Assembly (NCBI GenBank): GCA_016630955.3
Contig: CM049994.1
Span: 1,488,001 to 1,552,000 of the forward strand
Origin: Didymella arachidicola
Taxonomy: Eukaryota > Ascomycota > Dothideomycetes > Pleosporales > Didymellaceae
DNA: 64,000 nucleotides
Direction of reading: 5' to 3'
Below, piece by piece: positions 23,889 to 35,072 of the stretch. The notes under the pieces are model-generated. The model saw nothing but the letters and a program-made list of their open reading frames with translations, was not told the origin of the DNA and searched no databases. The position numbers and the translations under genes were made by a program. Each line of letters starts with the position of its first letter. The stretch's first letter is position 1.

Positions 23889-25435
23889 ATGAGCCACGCT
23901 GCGCGTGATGCTGTGACAACAATGGCCACCACTGCGCCAGAGGCGCCTTCTGCCTGGGATCCAGCGAGCTCGATCCCCACGTTGACCGGCAGCTTACTTT
24001 CTCTCATCGCGACTGCGATTGTTATATTGCTGTGGATTTTTGCCGGCGGTAAAAAGCGGCGCGACTTCCGCTATGCGTTGATCCTAAACCTTACAGTGGC
24101 TGGTACGATCGACTCAACCACGTCTCCGTGACGTGACTGACTGATACAGAGTTCCTCAATACTCTCAACAATTCCGTCTCCGGTATCGCCACCGTCGCGA
24201 GACGCAAACCACTGCTTCCAGGTCCCGCATGTGCAGTCAATGGCTGGGCGGGCCAATTCTCTGTGCAGGTACGTACCATCACTCGACGTCACACAAACGA
24301 ACGCAGACCTGACCTTTCCAGGCCGTCGACTTCTCTATTCTGGCCATCACGCTCGTCACGCTCCTCACCATCCAGTTACGCTCCTTCATCATTTATGCCT
24401 CCACCACCACCAAAGCACTCATATGCCTCTCCATCTGGATCGTTCCGCTCTGCACTAGTACGTATCCCAGCGATGACTGCCGAAGAAAGGCTGACTGACG
24501 GTATAGGCATCTACGCATGGACCAAGCATTACTACGGTCCAGTCTCTGGCAATTGGTGCTGGATCGAACAGCAACACTTGATACAGCGCTACGCTCTCAA
24601 CCACGGCTGGCGCTTTGCCATCTTCGCCATCTCGCTTTGCACGTACATTTACGTCTTTGTCTACATGAGCCGCCGCCTTCGTCCGCAGGATCTGTCCAAC
24701 ATCAGCTCCACCATCCCAGATGACCAAGACTACGAAAAACTCGACAGCAAGCCCCGCGACAATGCCGTCCTCGCCGGATGTGGCATCACCCCACGCATCA
24801 GCCTCGACGAAATTCCCGACGGTCCTTCGACAGGCCCGGACAAGAAAGGCCATCGTCGTGCCGTGAGCAGCTTCAGCTTTGTCCGCCCAGTGCAGGCCGG
24901 CCCCGTCCCGATGGCAGCCCACGACGACGAAATCGACATCGTATCACCTATAGGAGAGCCTGAACCCGACCTGTCCCTCGACACCAACGTCCTCGTCGAC
25001 CCCGAAAAAGGCACCAACTACCAAGACATCTCATCCACCCCCACAGACAAACCCCCCACCACCCTCCTCCGCAGCCGCCGCCGCACCGCCACCCACTCCA
25101 ACAACAAAACCAAACTCGACCGCGAAATCTGGCGCATGCTCCTGCTCAACATGTACCCAGTCACTTACCTCATCCTGTGGATCCCCGGCATCGCAAACCG
25201 CATCGCAGAGGGCATGGGCCACCAGGTCAGAGTCCTCGTCATCCTGCAGAGCTCAACGCAATTCATTGGGCTCGCCAACGCAAGCGTCTACGTGTACAAA
25301 GAGCACAGGCGGGATGTGAGGGAGTGGTGGGCCGGGGTCAAGGGGCGCAAGGTGGCGAAGGCGGCCAAAGCCGCGAAGGGGGGAAGTGATGATGGGAGTA
25401 GTAGGGTGAGGTACTGGAAGAGTGTGTCTTCTTAA
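23889..25435 (+). CDS. Git3-like G-protein-coupled receptor
   Basis: Four exons (23889-24102, 24150-24268, 24322-24457, 24507-25435) give 465 residues. The three introns have donor GTACG and clear branch points. Seven hydrophobic helices are visible: one after a short N-terminus, SILAITLVTLLTIQLRSFIIY, ALICLSIWIVPL, WRFAIFAISLCTYIYVFVYM, and two after a long cytoplasmic loop (about residues 240-370). The last pair begins LLLNMYPVTYLILWIPGIANR, the signature of the Git3/Gpr1 C-terminal domain. Such receptors sense sugars, amino acids or other nutrients and act through a Galpha protein on cAMP signalling; the ligand here is unknown. The large third loop is Ser/Thr/Arg-rich, suiting phosphorylation and G-protein contact. 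An alternative start is the Met 11 codons downstream (MATTAPEAPS). Confidence 0.85.
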
Positions 25436-26123
25436 CGCATTTTTTTTTTCTAATGATACTTTTTAATCCTTGGCACGATACGATACCCACACGTCGACCT
25501 CGATTCCTGACCGTAACGCTGCACATATTTGTCCGAGCCAACAACAATCACGCGACTTTCAAGCCGACATCCGTCCACCCAAATCCCTACCTGGCCACGC
25601 GCGATCAATCACCCCGACTCCCTTCTCTCTGACCTCGCTCTCGTCGCTCATCAGCTTCGCACCCTGCCGTTTCGTCCCTCGACACGGCAGATCCCATACC
25701 AAAATGCGCTCGTACACACTGTCGTCTCCTGTGAGTGGTGGAGCTGGCGAGGGGTGTGGAGGAGAGGGGAGAGGGGAGAGGAGGGTGGCTGGCGGATAGA
25801 GCGCGGCTTTTGGCTGGATGGATGGATGGGTCGTGGGTCGGGGATGTGTGTACTGCGCGACACTGTCGGTTGATACTTAGTCGTCCCACTAGAAAGCCAT
25901 GCTCGGGGACCACAACTCTGGCAGGAATCTCAGTAAGTGAGAGACGTGCTGGGTACCCGGCTCGGCCTTCACTAGGTTCTCACCGCACTGTTGTGTCTTT
26001 TAAGTCTGATGTGTAAATGAAAGACAAGTCGCCAGATCCTCCTATATAAACCGCCCCCCTTCGCTCTTCCACCACACACTCACACCACACTCAACTCAAC
26101 CTTGACACAACAACACCGTCAAC
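25436..26123. other. Promoter region of the secreted cysteine-rich protein gene
   Basis: 688 bp. The right end holds a TATA box and a C/A-rich untranslated leader. The rest shows nothing recognisable. Confidence 0.5.
26043..26050 (+). promoter_or_regulatory. TATA box
   Basis: TATATAAA about 80 bp before the start codon of the secreted protein gene, followed by a pyrimidine/CACAC-rich leader, as in strongly expressed fungal genes. Confidence 0.7.
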
Positions 26124-26609
26124 ATGAAGTCCCTCATCATCCTAACCATCACCACCCTCCTCGCCGCCGCCACGGCCGCTGACTTCAAAACCACAACCAA
26201 GAACCCCACTCCCACCCCACCGCTCTGCAAGTTCGACCCCGTCAAGGGCGAGTACATCTGTCCCGAGGTCAGCTACACGGTGGCTACTTCTCCTTCTCCT
26301 TCTCTTCCTCCTTCCGTCGACGTTGCCGACGCCGACGCTGGTAATACCGGCACCAACGTGAACGTCAACGCTGGCTCCAATGTGAACGCTGTCGCCGCCG
26401 ACTGCCCCAAATGCCAAGCCGACTGGGAAAAGTGCCTCACGCACTGGGGCTGCTGGTTCTACAACTGCGGGCCCGCGTGCCACTGCCAGGTCGCGAATAA
26501 CGATCCGCAGTGCAAGGAGTGTCCGGCGGGGGAGTGTCATGCCTCGGGTTCGGACAGGGGTGAGAGTGAGAGGGGGGGCTCGATATGGTCCTGGATACGG
26601 TCTAGTTGA
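26124..26609 (+). CDS. Small secreted cysteine-rich protein
   Basis: 161 residues, no intron. The signal peptide MKSLIILTITTLLAAATAA is clear, with likely cleavage after residue 18 or 19. The mature part has 12 Cys: two around LCKFDPVKGEYICPE, then ten in a compact C-terminal block (CPKCQADWEKC, GCWFYNCGPACHCQ, CKECPAGEC). A Ser/Pro and Asn/Val-Gly linker separates them. Size, even Cys number and secretion are typical of fungal effectors and small surface proteins. I recognise no named domain. A strong TATA box precedes it. Host-effector function is only an inference. Confidence 0.82.
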   Translation: MKSLIILTITTLLAAATAADFKTTTKNPTPTPPLCKFDPVKGEYICPEVSYTVATSPSPSLPPSVDVADADAGNTGTNVNVNAGSNVNAVAADCPKCQADWEKCLTHWGCWFYNCGPACHCQVANNDPQCKECPAGECHASGSDRGESERGGSIWSWIRSS

Positions 26610-27179
26610 CTGAGAGGATGTGGTGAATGGATTGGGAGGGTGAGGATGACTCTAGGTGAGGGAGAGAAATGCAGGGGGTATCTTCGGGCGGTTTCCTGCT
26701 GTGCGGGAGATTGACATATAAGATAACAGCCACTAAAGTCAACTACTACTTCTCCGAGCGCTATATGTGACCAATCCGCATCTGCATACCCACTTCCCAA
26801 CATTCGCAACCAAGCGACCAAAACCCCGCGCAACCTCCTTCTCACCACCGTTTCCGAGTCCAAAACCTCCACTCCGAAATCCACATCTCCATCGCACATT
26901 CCCGCCCGCTCATCTACCAAATATCACCTCAGCACATACCTTGAGCGCACGTGTAGTACCTGCGAATCGGCGCGTTGTTTCGAGCTTCTGAGTGCGGTTG
27001 GATGAAAAAGGAACGCGTCGAGGTGAGCGTGTCGAGGTCAGGTGCTGCTTTGTCATCGAAGTGCCCCACTGCAAATCGCTTCTCCCGACCGCCGTGAATA
27101 TCGATGACCCAAAACTGCATCCTTGTGCAACTGTAGGCGACAGCTTCATAGGATCCTCTTGCAGCCTTCATCTGGAGCC
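26610..27179. other. Intergenic, 570 bp
   Basis: 3' flank of the secreted protein gene and promoter of the dioxygenase gene. No feature seen. Confidence 0.4.
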
Positions 27180-28172
27180 ATGACCGAGACCGCGGATATT
27201 GCCCTTGTGTCGTTCGATAAGTTCATCCACGGCAATGATGATGACAGACGCGAGGTGGCGAAGCAGCTGTACGATGCATTTTCGACTGTGGGTTGGGTGT
27301 ATCTAAAGGATTATGGCATCGCTCAAGAGCGCGTGGATGACATGTTCAGTCTAGTACGTTGACCATTTCGCGTGCAACTGACGGGTGTTGATCGCATTCA
27401 GGCCAAAACCTTTTTCGATCAGCCATTACAAGAGAAGCTCAGATGGCGCCTGCAAGATGCGGAATTAAACCAGGGCTATACAGCTGACGGCGACGAAGCC
27501 AATGGTGGCGTCGACCACAAAGAGTGCTATGAGCACCGCCGTTTCGCGAACCCATGTTGCCCTGCTGATGCTGATCTGCCAGGCTTCCGTAAAAAGGTCG
27601 ACGAGTTTTATGCAGAGTGTCTGTCTCTGGGGCTCAATGTTCTGAAGTGTCTGGCAATGGCCATGGATCTTGGCGATAACTTCTTCGACGATATCACAAA
27701 AAGAGCAGACCCTCAGCTGCGTTTGCTACATTACCCCGCCATCGAGAGGAAAATCGTCGAGCAGGAAGGTCACGCCCGCATCATACCCCATACTGATTTT
27801 GGGTTGTGCACGCTACTCTTCCAGGACTCTGTCGGGGGCCTAGAGGTCGACCCTGTCCATAGCGGAGACTTCAGGCCTGCGCTACCCATACGCGGGACTG
27901 TTCTTATCAACATTGCGGATCTGTTGCAGCGCCTGACCAACGACCGATGCCGCAGTACGATGCACCGGGTTGTGAGCCCGAAGGTCTCTGGCGATATCCT
28001 GCCTTCGAGGTTCTCAATGCCGTTCTTCATCCATCCAGACCCTGAGGCTATGATCGACCCCATCACCAAGTCCAAAGATGAGATCAAAAAGTACGAGCCT
28101 GTTAACGCAGGAGAGTGGCGAAACTACAACACGAGGAAGAACTACACAAGCTTACCAACAGCTGCCGCTTAA
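27180..28172 (+). CDS. 2-oxoglutarate/Fe(II)-dependent dioxygenase (HxnY-like)
   Basis: Two exons (27180-27353, 27402-28172) give 314 residues. The N-terminal DIOX_N part includes FSTVGWVYLKDYGI. The catalytic jelly-roll has HTDFG (two Fe ligands), the distal His in STMHRVV, and the 2-oxoglutarate-binding RFSMPFF (R-x-S). The family also holds isopenicillin N synthase and flavonol synthase. As I remember it, HxnY of the Aspergillus nidulans nicotinate pathway is of this type, with a DHKECYEHRR segment after the N-domain. HxnY identity is therefore plausible, and the rest of an hxn-like cluster starts about 12 kb downstream on the same contig. Other dioxygenases of this broad family remain possible, so no symbol is given. 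Confidence 0.85.
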
Positions 28173-28546
28173 AGACAAACCCAAAGAGACAATCGATCAA
28201 GCACCAAGTCGGGGCCTGGTTCGCTTCGCATCGCAATACAAATTTAGATGTTGCGTTTGATCAATCTTCTTTCATCACTCGGCGCAGTAGAATCTATGTT
28301 TCAGATCAAGCCACGAGCCACGCGGACCGCATCCCTTGTCTTCACTGCATCGCTTTGTTCGCGCACGGGCTTCCGACTAACGGCAACCTTGCGCCACCTG
28401 ATCGTCTCCGATGAGCTGCAAACATAATGTTGATGCATGCTACCTGCTCAGCTGATTTGCGCTCAAGATCCTCTCGTCGGCGAAATTGAATTCGATATCC
28501 TGCAAATTCCCAGGCATTGATTGCTGCTCCATCAACTAACGGTCAA
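28173..28546. other. Intergenic, 374 bp
   Basis: Between the dioxygenase and the surface protein gene, same strand. No feature seen. Confidence 0.4.
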
Positions 28547-29336
28547 ATGAGCCCACAGGCTTCTCGTCGCGACGCTAGCTGCCCTAACGGTGGCGCCTTC
28601 TATAGCTGCAACGCGGGATTTATAGGATGCTGTCTGGTTGAAGCATGCAATCCTGGGATAGGCTGTCCTGCAAGTCAAGATAGGACACCTCGCAAATGTA
28701 AGTAAGATCAAAGCCTATAGCTTCGTCGTCTGACTTGGGTCAGCATCTAGTTCGAGTGCATCGACAACAAGTATATCCCTTTCAAGTTCTACGACACTCC
28801 CTACCTCGTTGATCACATCTACGATCATGACATTGTCTCCCATATCGGTCTCGGTGATGTCTACGTCTGCTCTTGCAAGCTCGACGACTGGAACTGCTCT
28901 CACAGGGTCTCCACAGCCCTCGCAACCAGTTGGCGACTCGATACCAACAGCTGCCGTCGTTGGCGCTGTACTAGGAGCCATAATACTTATTGCAATAATC
29001 TTGGCACTATTCTTCTATTGGCGACACCACAAGGGCACGAAAGTGTACAAAGCAGCAGAGTATCCTTGGCCGCATGTCGGAAGTGACATGTCACCACAGC
29101 TTCCCGGTAAGTGCATCCGGACCTCGAGTAACGTATTACCCGCATGCTGACAGCTAGCAGCTTATCATGAGCCGCAAACCTCACGTTTCGCGGGATTGAT
29201 GGGCACAAAGCATAAATACGCACATCAACTCGATAGCAGGGAGATCATTCCAGCGGCTGAAATGAGCCAGGCTATACCACGGCACATTCTTTGCGCTGAG
29301 TTGCCTGCTAGTAACAGTAGCGTACGTGACGTATAG
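28547..29336 (+). CDS. Single-pass cysteine-rich surface protein
   Basis: Three exons (28547-28697, 28744-29106, 29161-29336) give 229 residues; both introns have GTAAGT donors. The N-terminal Cys-rich stretch has CPNGGAFYSCNAGFIGCC and CNPGIGC, a pattern common in fungal membrane proteins of unknown role. A long Ser/Thr mucin-like region follows, then one transmembrane helix (VVGAVLGAIILIAIILALFF) and a basic stop-transfer HHKGTK. The cytoplasmic tail is short and contains AELPA. No signal peptide is visible, so insertion may be type III, or a first exon may be missing. Layout resembles cell-wall stress sensors (Wsc/Mid2-like) without their exact domains; function unproven. Confidence 0.75.
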
Positions 29337-29838
29337 AGATTAATCGAATGATCCGTGTATGTGCGATGTTGGCGACTTTGAAGCCCTGCGATATGACGGC
29401 AAAGGACATCAGTCCATCTCGACATCCATGTGGTTAGGCATGATCTTGATTGTCGCGATGCACAATATAGATAATAATCGCAGTATTTGCCAGCAAGTGC
29501 GCAACCGGGAGGAGTCGATTCGAGGCACGCGCGATACATTTTCACGGCTCACAGTAGACAGTCGCCGCCCACCTTCTCAACACGGCAGCTGCCCAAGTGT
29601 TGTTGACACTGCTTGCCGCAAGACTCTCAGCTCAATCTCGTCGCAGCTCCAGCTCTGTTACACGTGTGCATGTTCGCGTTCCCGGGTCAGCTCTGACGGC
29701 CACCTGATTAGTTGACGATGCCCCGCTGACGTCATTATCACTCTGAAGCCAGGACAGGGCACGCGACGCGTCCGTTCTCCATTTTGCGGGACTCTCGCCT
29801 CTGCGAATACCCAAGGAATCCAAACAGATATCGACAAT
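29337..29838. other. Intergenic, 502 bp
   Basis: Upstream of the LanC-like gene. No feature seen. Confidence 0.4.
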
Positions 29839-31002
29839 ATGTCGGAACAGGATACGACCGTTGCAGGTGCAGCGCAAACACAGCCCAAGAGCTTACCCCG
29901 CTACTTCCGTAACGATGCTCCATTGGGACGACGAGACCCTCACAAGCAGCTGCTAGCGTCGCTGGAGCGCCTGATAACCGACTATCCACCACACAAAATC
30001 CCTCCAGGCGGCGGACTCTATTATGGACCCATCTCTGTGGCCTACCTATTTTACGCCCTGCATCTTGAGTACCCGGATCTGAAGCTGGATGATTACCCAT
30101 TGAACACGTGGTCAGCAGCGTATATCGAGCAAGCGCAAGCAAACATTAAGGAGTTTCCCGCGCCCTCACCAAGCAAATGTGGCGTTTCGAACGACATCAT
30201 GTCACTACTGGCTCTGTACGCCGTGACCGCAAAGGACAAAGACACCGCCCGAGAACTCTGCGATCACGCGGCTGTGCTCATCGAGCCAGAAGCTGCCAAC
30301 GAATGGTTGTACGGCCGCGCTGGCTATCTGTACCTGCTACGGTTGGTCCGGAAGGCCTTCAAGGAGAGCAAGGAGATTACCGAGCTGATTGAAGACACGG
30401 CTGACGAGGTGATTGCAAACATCATGGATAGTCCTCGACCATGGAAGTGGCATGGCAAGGCGTATGTTGGTGCGGTGCATGGCGCGATCGGGATCATCAC
30501 ACAGATCGTGTTAACTGACAAGTCATGGGCACCCAAACTTCAGGCCGAATTGACAGTTCTACTCAGTTACCAATACGAGAGCGGCAACTTCCCTTCATCA
30601 CTTCCACCTGGCAAGGATCGCCTTGTGCAGGTCTGCCATGGCGCTCCAGGAGTTGTCTCATCACTTCTTTCCATTCGGCCTTACTTTCCGGACATTGTAG
30701 ATCGCATCGATAAGGTCATATCGAAAGCAAGAGATTGCATATGGGAACGAGGTCTGTTGACCAAAGAGCCCTGCTTGTGCCACGGGATTACCGGTAATGC
30801 TCTGGCTTTAGAAGGCGACCAGTTCGAGCACTTCTTGACGTATACAACCGGCCATGAGATCAAATCTATGGCAAAAGATCACATGCTGGAGGTATCTGAT
30901 GATCCTTCCTCGCTGTGGTGCGGTGAGGCTGGACGTGCTTGGGCTTGGGCTGTGGCGGACAAAGGTCTCTCGAAGAGGCTTCTCGGTTACAACGATATTT
31001 GA
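29839..31002 (+). CDS. LanC-like (lanthionine synthetase C-like) protein
   Basis: 387 residues, intronless. LanC-like proteins form an alpha/alpha toroid with a catalytic zinc. Bacterial LanC makes thioether rings; eukaryotic LANCL proteins add glutathione to dehydrated residues. Repeating GxxG inner-helix motifs are visible: GGGLYYGPISVAYL, LYGRAGYLYLLR, GAVHGAIGII, VCHGAPGVV, CLCHGITGNA and WCGEAGRAWA. The zinc ligands appear intact: Cys in QVCHGAPG and the Cys-His pair in CLCHG. No precursor-peptide or dehydratase gene is nearby, so a lanthipeptide pathway is not supported. A LANCL-type repair or glutathione-linked role is more likely. Confidence 0.88.
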   Translation: MSEQDTTVAGAAQTQPKSLPRYFRNDAPLGRRDPHKQLLASLERLITDYPPHKIPPGGGLYYGPISVAYLFYALHLEYPDLKLDDYPLNTWSAAYIEQAQANIKEFPAPSPSKCGVSNDIMSLLALYAVTAKDKDTARELCDHAAVLIEPEAANEWLYGRAGYLYLLRLVRKAFKESKEITELIEDTADEVIANIMDSPRPWKWHGKAYVGAVHGAIGIITQIVLTDKSWAPKLQAELTVLLSYQYESGNFPSSLPPGKDRLVQVCHGAPGVVSSLLSIRPYFPDIVDRIDKVISKARDCIWERGLLTKEPCLCHGITGNALALEGDQFEHFLTYTTGHEIKSMAKDHMLEVSDDPSSLWCGEAGRAWAWAVADKGLSKRLLGYNDI

Positions 31003-32399
31003 ACGCGGCCGTGGATTCAAGAGGGTCTTGAGTATCTCCAGGCTGCCTCCCAGAGAGTTTCTGGATCGCAAAGAGGCTGAGTCCACAGGCGACAATTGAC
31101 AACTCAGGCGATGATGACACGAACGATGATTTGTAAAACTAGTGAGGCTATAAGGATAGCTTATCGGAAGAATTGGGTTCCGTACGACGGATGCACAGCG
31201 CAACATTAACGGCCGGCTGCATGATACGACTGACACCTTTAGTGCTCTTGCGATTCAAGCGTTATTAAGCATCAATACAAGTCTTCTCACGCCAGTTGGG
31301 CTTTGATAGTCTTCTCCTCTCCGCTCTTCTTGGTCAAGATTCGATGTGCTTCGCTGCTTGAGCGTTTGAAGCCATAGCACAAGATGCGTTGTTTGTCTTG
31401 CCAAATGCTAGGAGTTCCAATCGACTGTCGTGTACCTCTGTACTGTTGCACGATTAGAGGATCCCCACGCGTTGTGCAACATCGCTGATCAAAGATTTTC
31501 TATGGCAAATTTCTATTGCCCGTTCAGAGCGCACTCTCGCATAGTGATTGTACCTCGACGACTAGCTGCTCGTACAGTTGCATCTCAAGTTAGGTCTACT
31601 GACCTAGCACCTTTACAGCTGCGTCTTGTCAATCTCAACGAGAACGTTGCACAACGGCTACGTGCGCATTGCATCCGAGTGGTAGGTTGTACTACTTCAA
31701 AAAAGAGGTACAGGTTTAATCTGTGGGAAGGCTCTGTTGCTTCCACGACAGCACCTGCTACTTGGACTGGCACCTGGCAACCTCGTCTCTTTCGACGCTT
31801 CAAAACAATAGCGCGGCTTCCCTCACCACCCATCAGGTAAGTCAAAGGTTTTGTCACCCATTATGACAATGTCTGGCTTTCTGCTACGTGCTAAAGCTTT
31901 GGAGTTTTAGTCTGCTTCGCCTGCACTCACCTCAGACTACATCGACAACGTCGCTCACTTTTACGCCTCATATTTCGTTCATTCTTCTCATTGCATCTGC
32001 CCGTACCGACGGCTTACAAGTAAGTTGCCTCTTGATCCTAGTGTATGCAGGTATGGCCCTTTGCCGCGGCAATGTTCGCTACCACTACAACGACACCAAC
32101 GCAAGTGCGAGCCACAGACCCTCAATACATCACCACCTCATCAGCGCCCACATTTGGACTTGGTACGCAAGACCAATCTATAATTGTAACCTAGACAACG
32201 ACATCTTCCACTATGTCAAGCGCAATCTTTTGGTCATGGGCTTCCCTCAATCCCGGCTTCCTTCCACGTTCGATCATTTTGCACTCTGTCCCTTTTCCCT
32301 CTGTTTCTTAGCTACTCGGGTTCTTATGCATACTGGAGACAGGTGTAACATTATATTGATAGATTCATACTTACCTTTGACGGCTCTCGTGCCTGAAAG
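31003..32399. other. Intergenic, 1.4 kb
   Basis: Promoter side of the tyrosinase gene. A plus-strand frame from 31888 runs to 32565 but crosses the tyrosinase signal-peptide exon in another frame and lacks motifs. Nothing else supported. Confidence 0.5.
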
Positions 32400-34519
32400 A
32401 TGCGCACACCATGGACATCTTGGCTATTTTTGGGCCACTCACTTGTGTCAATTGCTATGTGCGCTCCCACGCATACTTCCGACAAGAGACAGTCCACGCA
32501 GGGTATCGTCACCGGTATTGACTCAAGGGATGAAAATGGTAAGACCGCGCCACCTTAATGATTGATGGGCGTTGACACTGAAGCCAGGCCACCCATTCCT
32601 CCGTCTCGAGGTCCGCGACATGCAAGCCAACTACCCGGATCAGTGGAACTTATATCTTCTGGCGCTCGACCAGATGCACGTTGCAGACCAAGACGACCCA
32701 TTCTCATACTATGGGCTCGCCAGTGAGTTTGCTCGATCAGTTGCTATTGTCAGGTTCTGATTCATGCTGTGAAGAAATACACGGCAGACCTTACAAGCCA
32801 GTGCTCGACGCCCCAGGTATCTCCAGTAAGATTGGAAACTCGGGCTATTGTCCACATAGCATGGCACTATTTCTTGGATGGCACCGTCCATATCTTGCCC
32901 TGTTTGAGGTACGCGATATGAGTTTGAATGTTCCTCCAGAATCTGATAATGGATTAGCAAGTGTTATACGCACGTATTCAGACACTCGCTACATATGCAC
33001 CTGACGATCAGAGAGAGCGCTACCAGTGGGCAGCGAACTCATTCAGGATGCCGTACTGGGACTGGTCTCTGGGCGACAATGGAGGTGGCGTACCTGAATT
33101 TTTCATCACTGAAACAGTCACTGTCAACACGCCTGAGGGACGACGTATCGAGATCTGGAACCCACTTTACAAGTACACCTTCAAATCGATACCAGATGGC
33201 TTTGACGACAAGGTGAGGAGTGCACTGAGGCGACTTGTGGGGACTTGTGACTGATCATCAGCTATAGTTTACGCAAATGAATCATACGGTCCGTTGGCCA
33301 GCATCAGAAAGTCCCTGGGAGGACTCACGACAAGAGCAATTTGTTGCTAGCTTTGTCAACTTGAGGCGATCAGTACAAGACCAGGTAGCGGTCGCATTTC
33401 GGCGCAGCGACTTCAAAGGCTTCTGGGATACCATCGAGCAAGTCCATGGGTGGATACATGGAACAGTCGGGGGCGGTTATTCTTCAGATACCGGCGGCAG
33501 AGGTCACATGTGGCCCCTCGAATACTCTTCTTACGAGCCACTGTTCTGGCTGCATCATACGTAAGCCTACTTCACCTTGCAATCGTCAAGAATAACGACT
33601 GACCAGATCCACAGCAATGTTGATCGCCTTTTTGCACTTTGGCAAGTACAGAACCCCGAAGCTCACCTCCAACCCACCAATGTAGGTAATGCCGGCAACG
33701 TATTCGTCGCAGATGGCGACATAGTTGATGGTGACACGCCACTTCTACCATTCCGACGCGACCCTGGAAGCTTTTGGACCACGAATGAAGCTATGGACTG
33801 GAGGCTGTTCGGCTACGACTATCCAGAGACTCGGGTGGGTAGTGGTACATCTGCAGGTGCCACTATAGCACAGATGTACAGCGGTAGCGCCCGAAGAAGG
33901 ATAGCAAGCGCACAGACTGCTGGACTGACGCACTTCTCTACCAGCGCGGATGAAGCAGAGTACTCCGACTGGGTGATCAACACATCTGCTGCGCCCTTTG
34001 ATCTGCCTCCAACCTTCGTCGTGCAGTTCTCACTGGTCGGCGACTTTTCTTCAGACGCCTCTACGGGTGTAGGCATGTGGTCCATCATGCTGCCCGCTGG
34101 CCATGGCCAAACAAAGCGTCTGGACCGTGAGGCTGAGCTGCTGTCAGAGCGTGCGACTGTGGATGACATGACGCTCCACGGCACGGTCAGTCTGACGTCT
34201 AGTCTGCTGGATCAGGTCGAAACCGGGAATCTGCAAAGCCTTGACGAGAAGGATGTTGTGCCGTTTCTGAAGGACAAGCTGTCGTGGAAGATCTATGGGG
34301 TAAGTCATGTCTAATTCAAGTCTGGCCATGACGTATTTTACTGATCCTGGATAGGGTGACGGCACACAATTGCCAGACTCGAGCTTTCAGTGGATCAGGG
34401 TCAATATCGCGTGCGAGACTGCGCGCATTCCGAGTGACCCTAACGCGCCAATTGCGTACAGCAATACGACGACTGCTCATTCTGAAGTGACCGCGGGCAA
34501 GAGGGGCGGTGCCAACTAA
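32400..34519 (+). CDS. Secreted tyrosinase
   Basis: Seven exons (32400-32538, 32588-32722, 32775-32908, 32958-33212, 33268-33560, 33615-34299, 34355-34519) give 601 residues. Tyrosinases use two coppers to oxidise phenols to quinones, feeding melanin formation. A signal-peptide-like start (MRTPWTSWLFLGHSLVSIA) and a Kex2-type KR at SDKRQ suggest secretion with propeptide removal. Copper A ligands are in HGRPYKP, YCPHSMALF and GWHRPYLALFE. Copper B ligands are in HGWIHGTVGGG and FWLHHTNVDRLFALW. The C-terminal shielding domain is present, with KLSWKIYG at the end of exon 6. The start was chosen in frame with the spliced core; a downstream ATG at 32411 is in another frame. The exon 2/3 junction (AK-IHGRP) is the least certain. 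Confidence 0.87.
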
Positions 34520-35072
34520 TTCAGGGGGGCTGATATCTGCTGGCGTTGAGAGTTGCTTCCTTGCCTGTACACTCATATATCCAGCGCTTTCCTCGCGCCA
34601 GCACAAATGGACTACGGTAATGCAACAATGAAGTGGGCTGCTTTGATATGGAGGCGTGGCGCGTTCGGCTCGCATTTTCGGAGTATTCTGCCCCGGATAT
34701 TGGACGATCTCCACAACGGTTCAAGCTCCGATTGGGTCCAGTAGTTGCGCCACCACAAATCTTGGGTGACCTGCAGGTCAAGAAAAAAGTGGATCTGGCT
34801 GGCCTGCAGACCACTGCGTCATCTTCGAGACCTGCAGACCATCTCAACACGCTTTCGACCGATTCTCAGATGCTGTTCACTGGATTTCTTTTCCACAAGC
34901 AGTTATAACGCATGCGAGGATGTCTCTTATCCGCGGGTGGTACACTCAATTGGCTTAAAAACAGTCATCGTGCAGTATATCCACAGCAACATATAAGTCC
35001 TTATCAATCCCATATATCTCGAAACAAGCTTTAGCCCAAGCAATCCTCTCACCGGCCTCCTCGAGAGCTCAC
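34520..35072. other. Intergenic, 553 bp
   Basis: Between tyrosinase and methyltransferase genes on the same strand. No feature seen beyond the probable promoter. Confidence 0.4.

Noticed and set aside
29839..31002. Lanthipeptide biosynthetic cluster around the LanC-like gene
   Set aside because: No dehydratase, precursor peptide or exporter in the neighbourhood.
31888..32565. Plus-strand frame of 225 codons
   Set aside because: No motifs; overlaps the tyrosinase first exon, which splices in frame with the conserved core and has a signal peptide.
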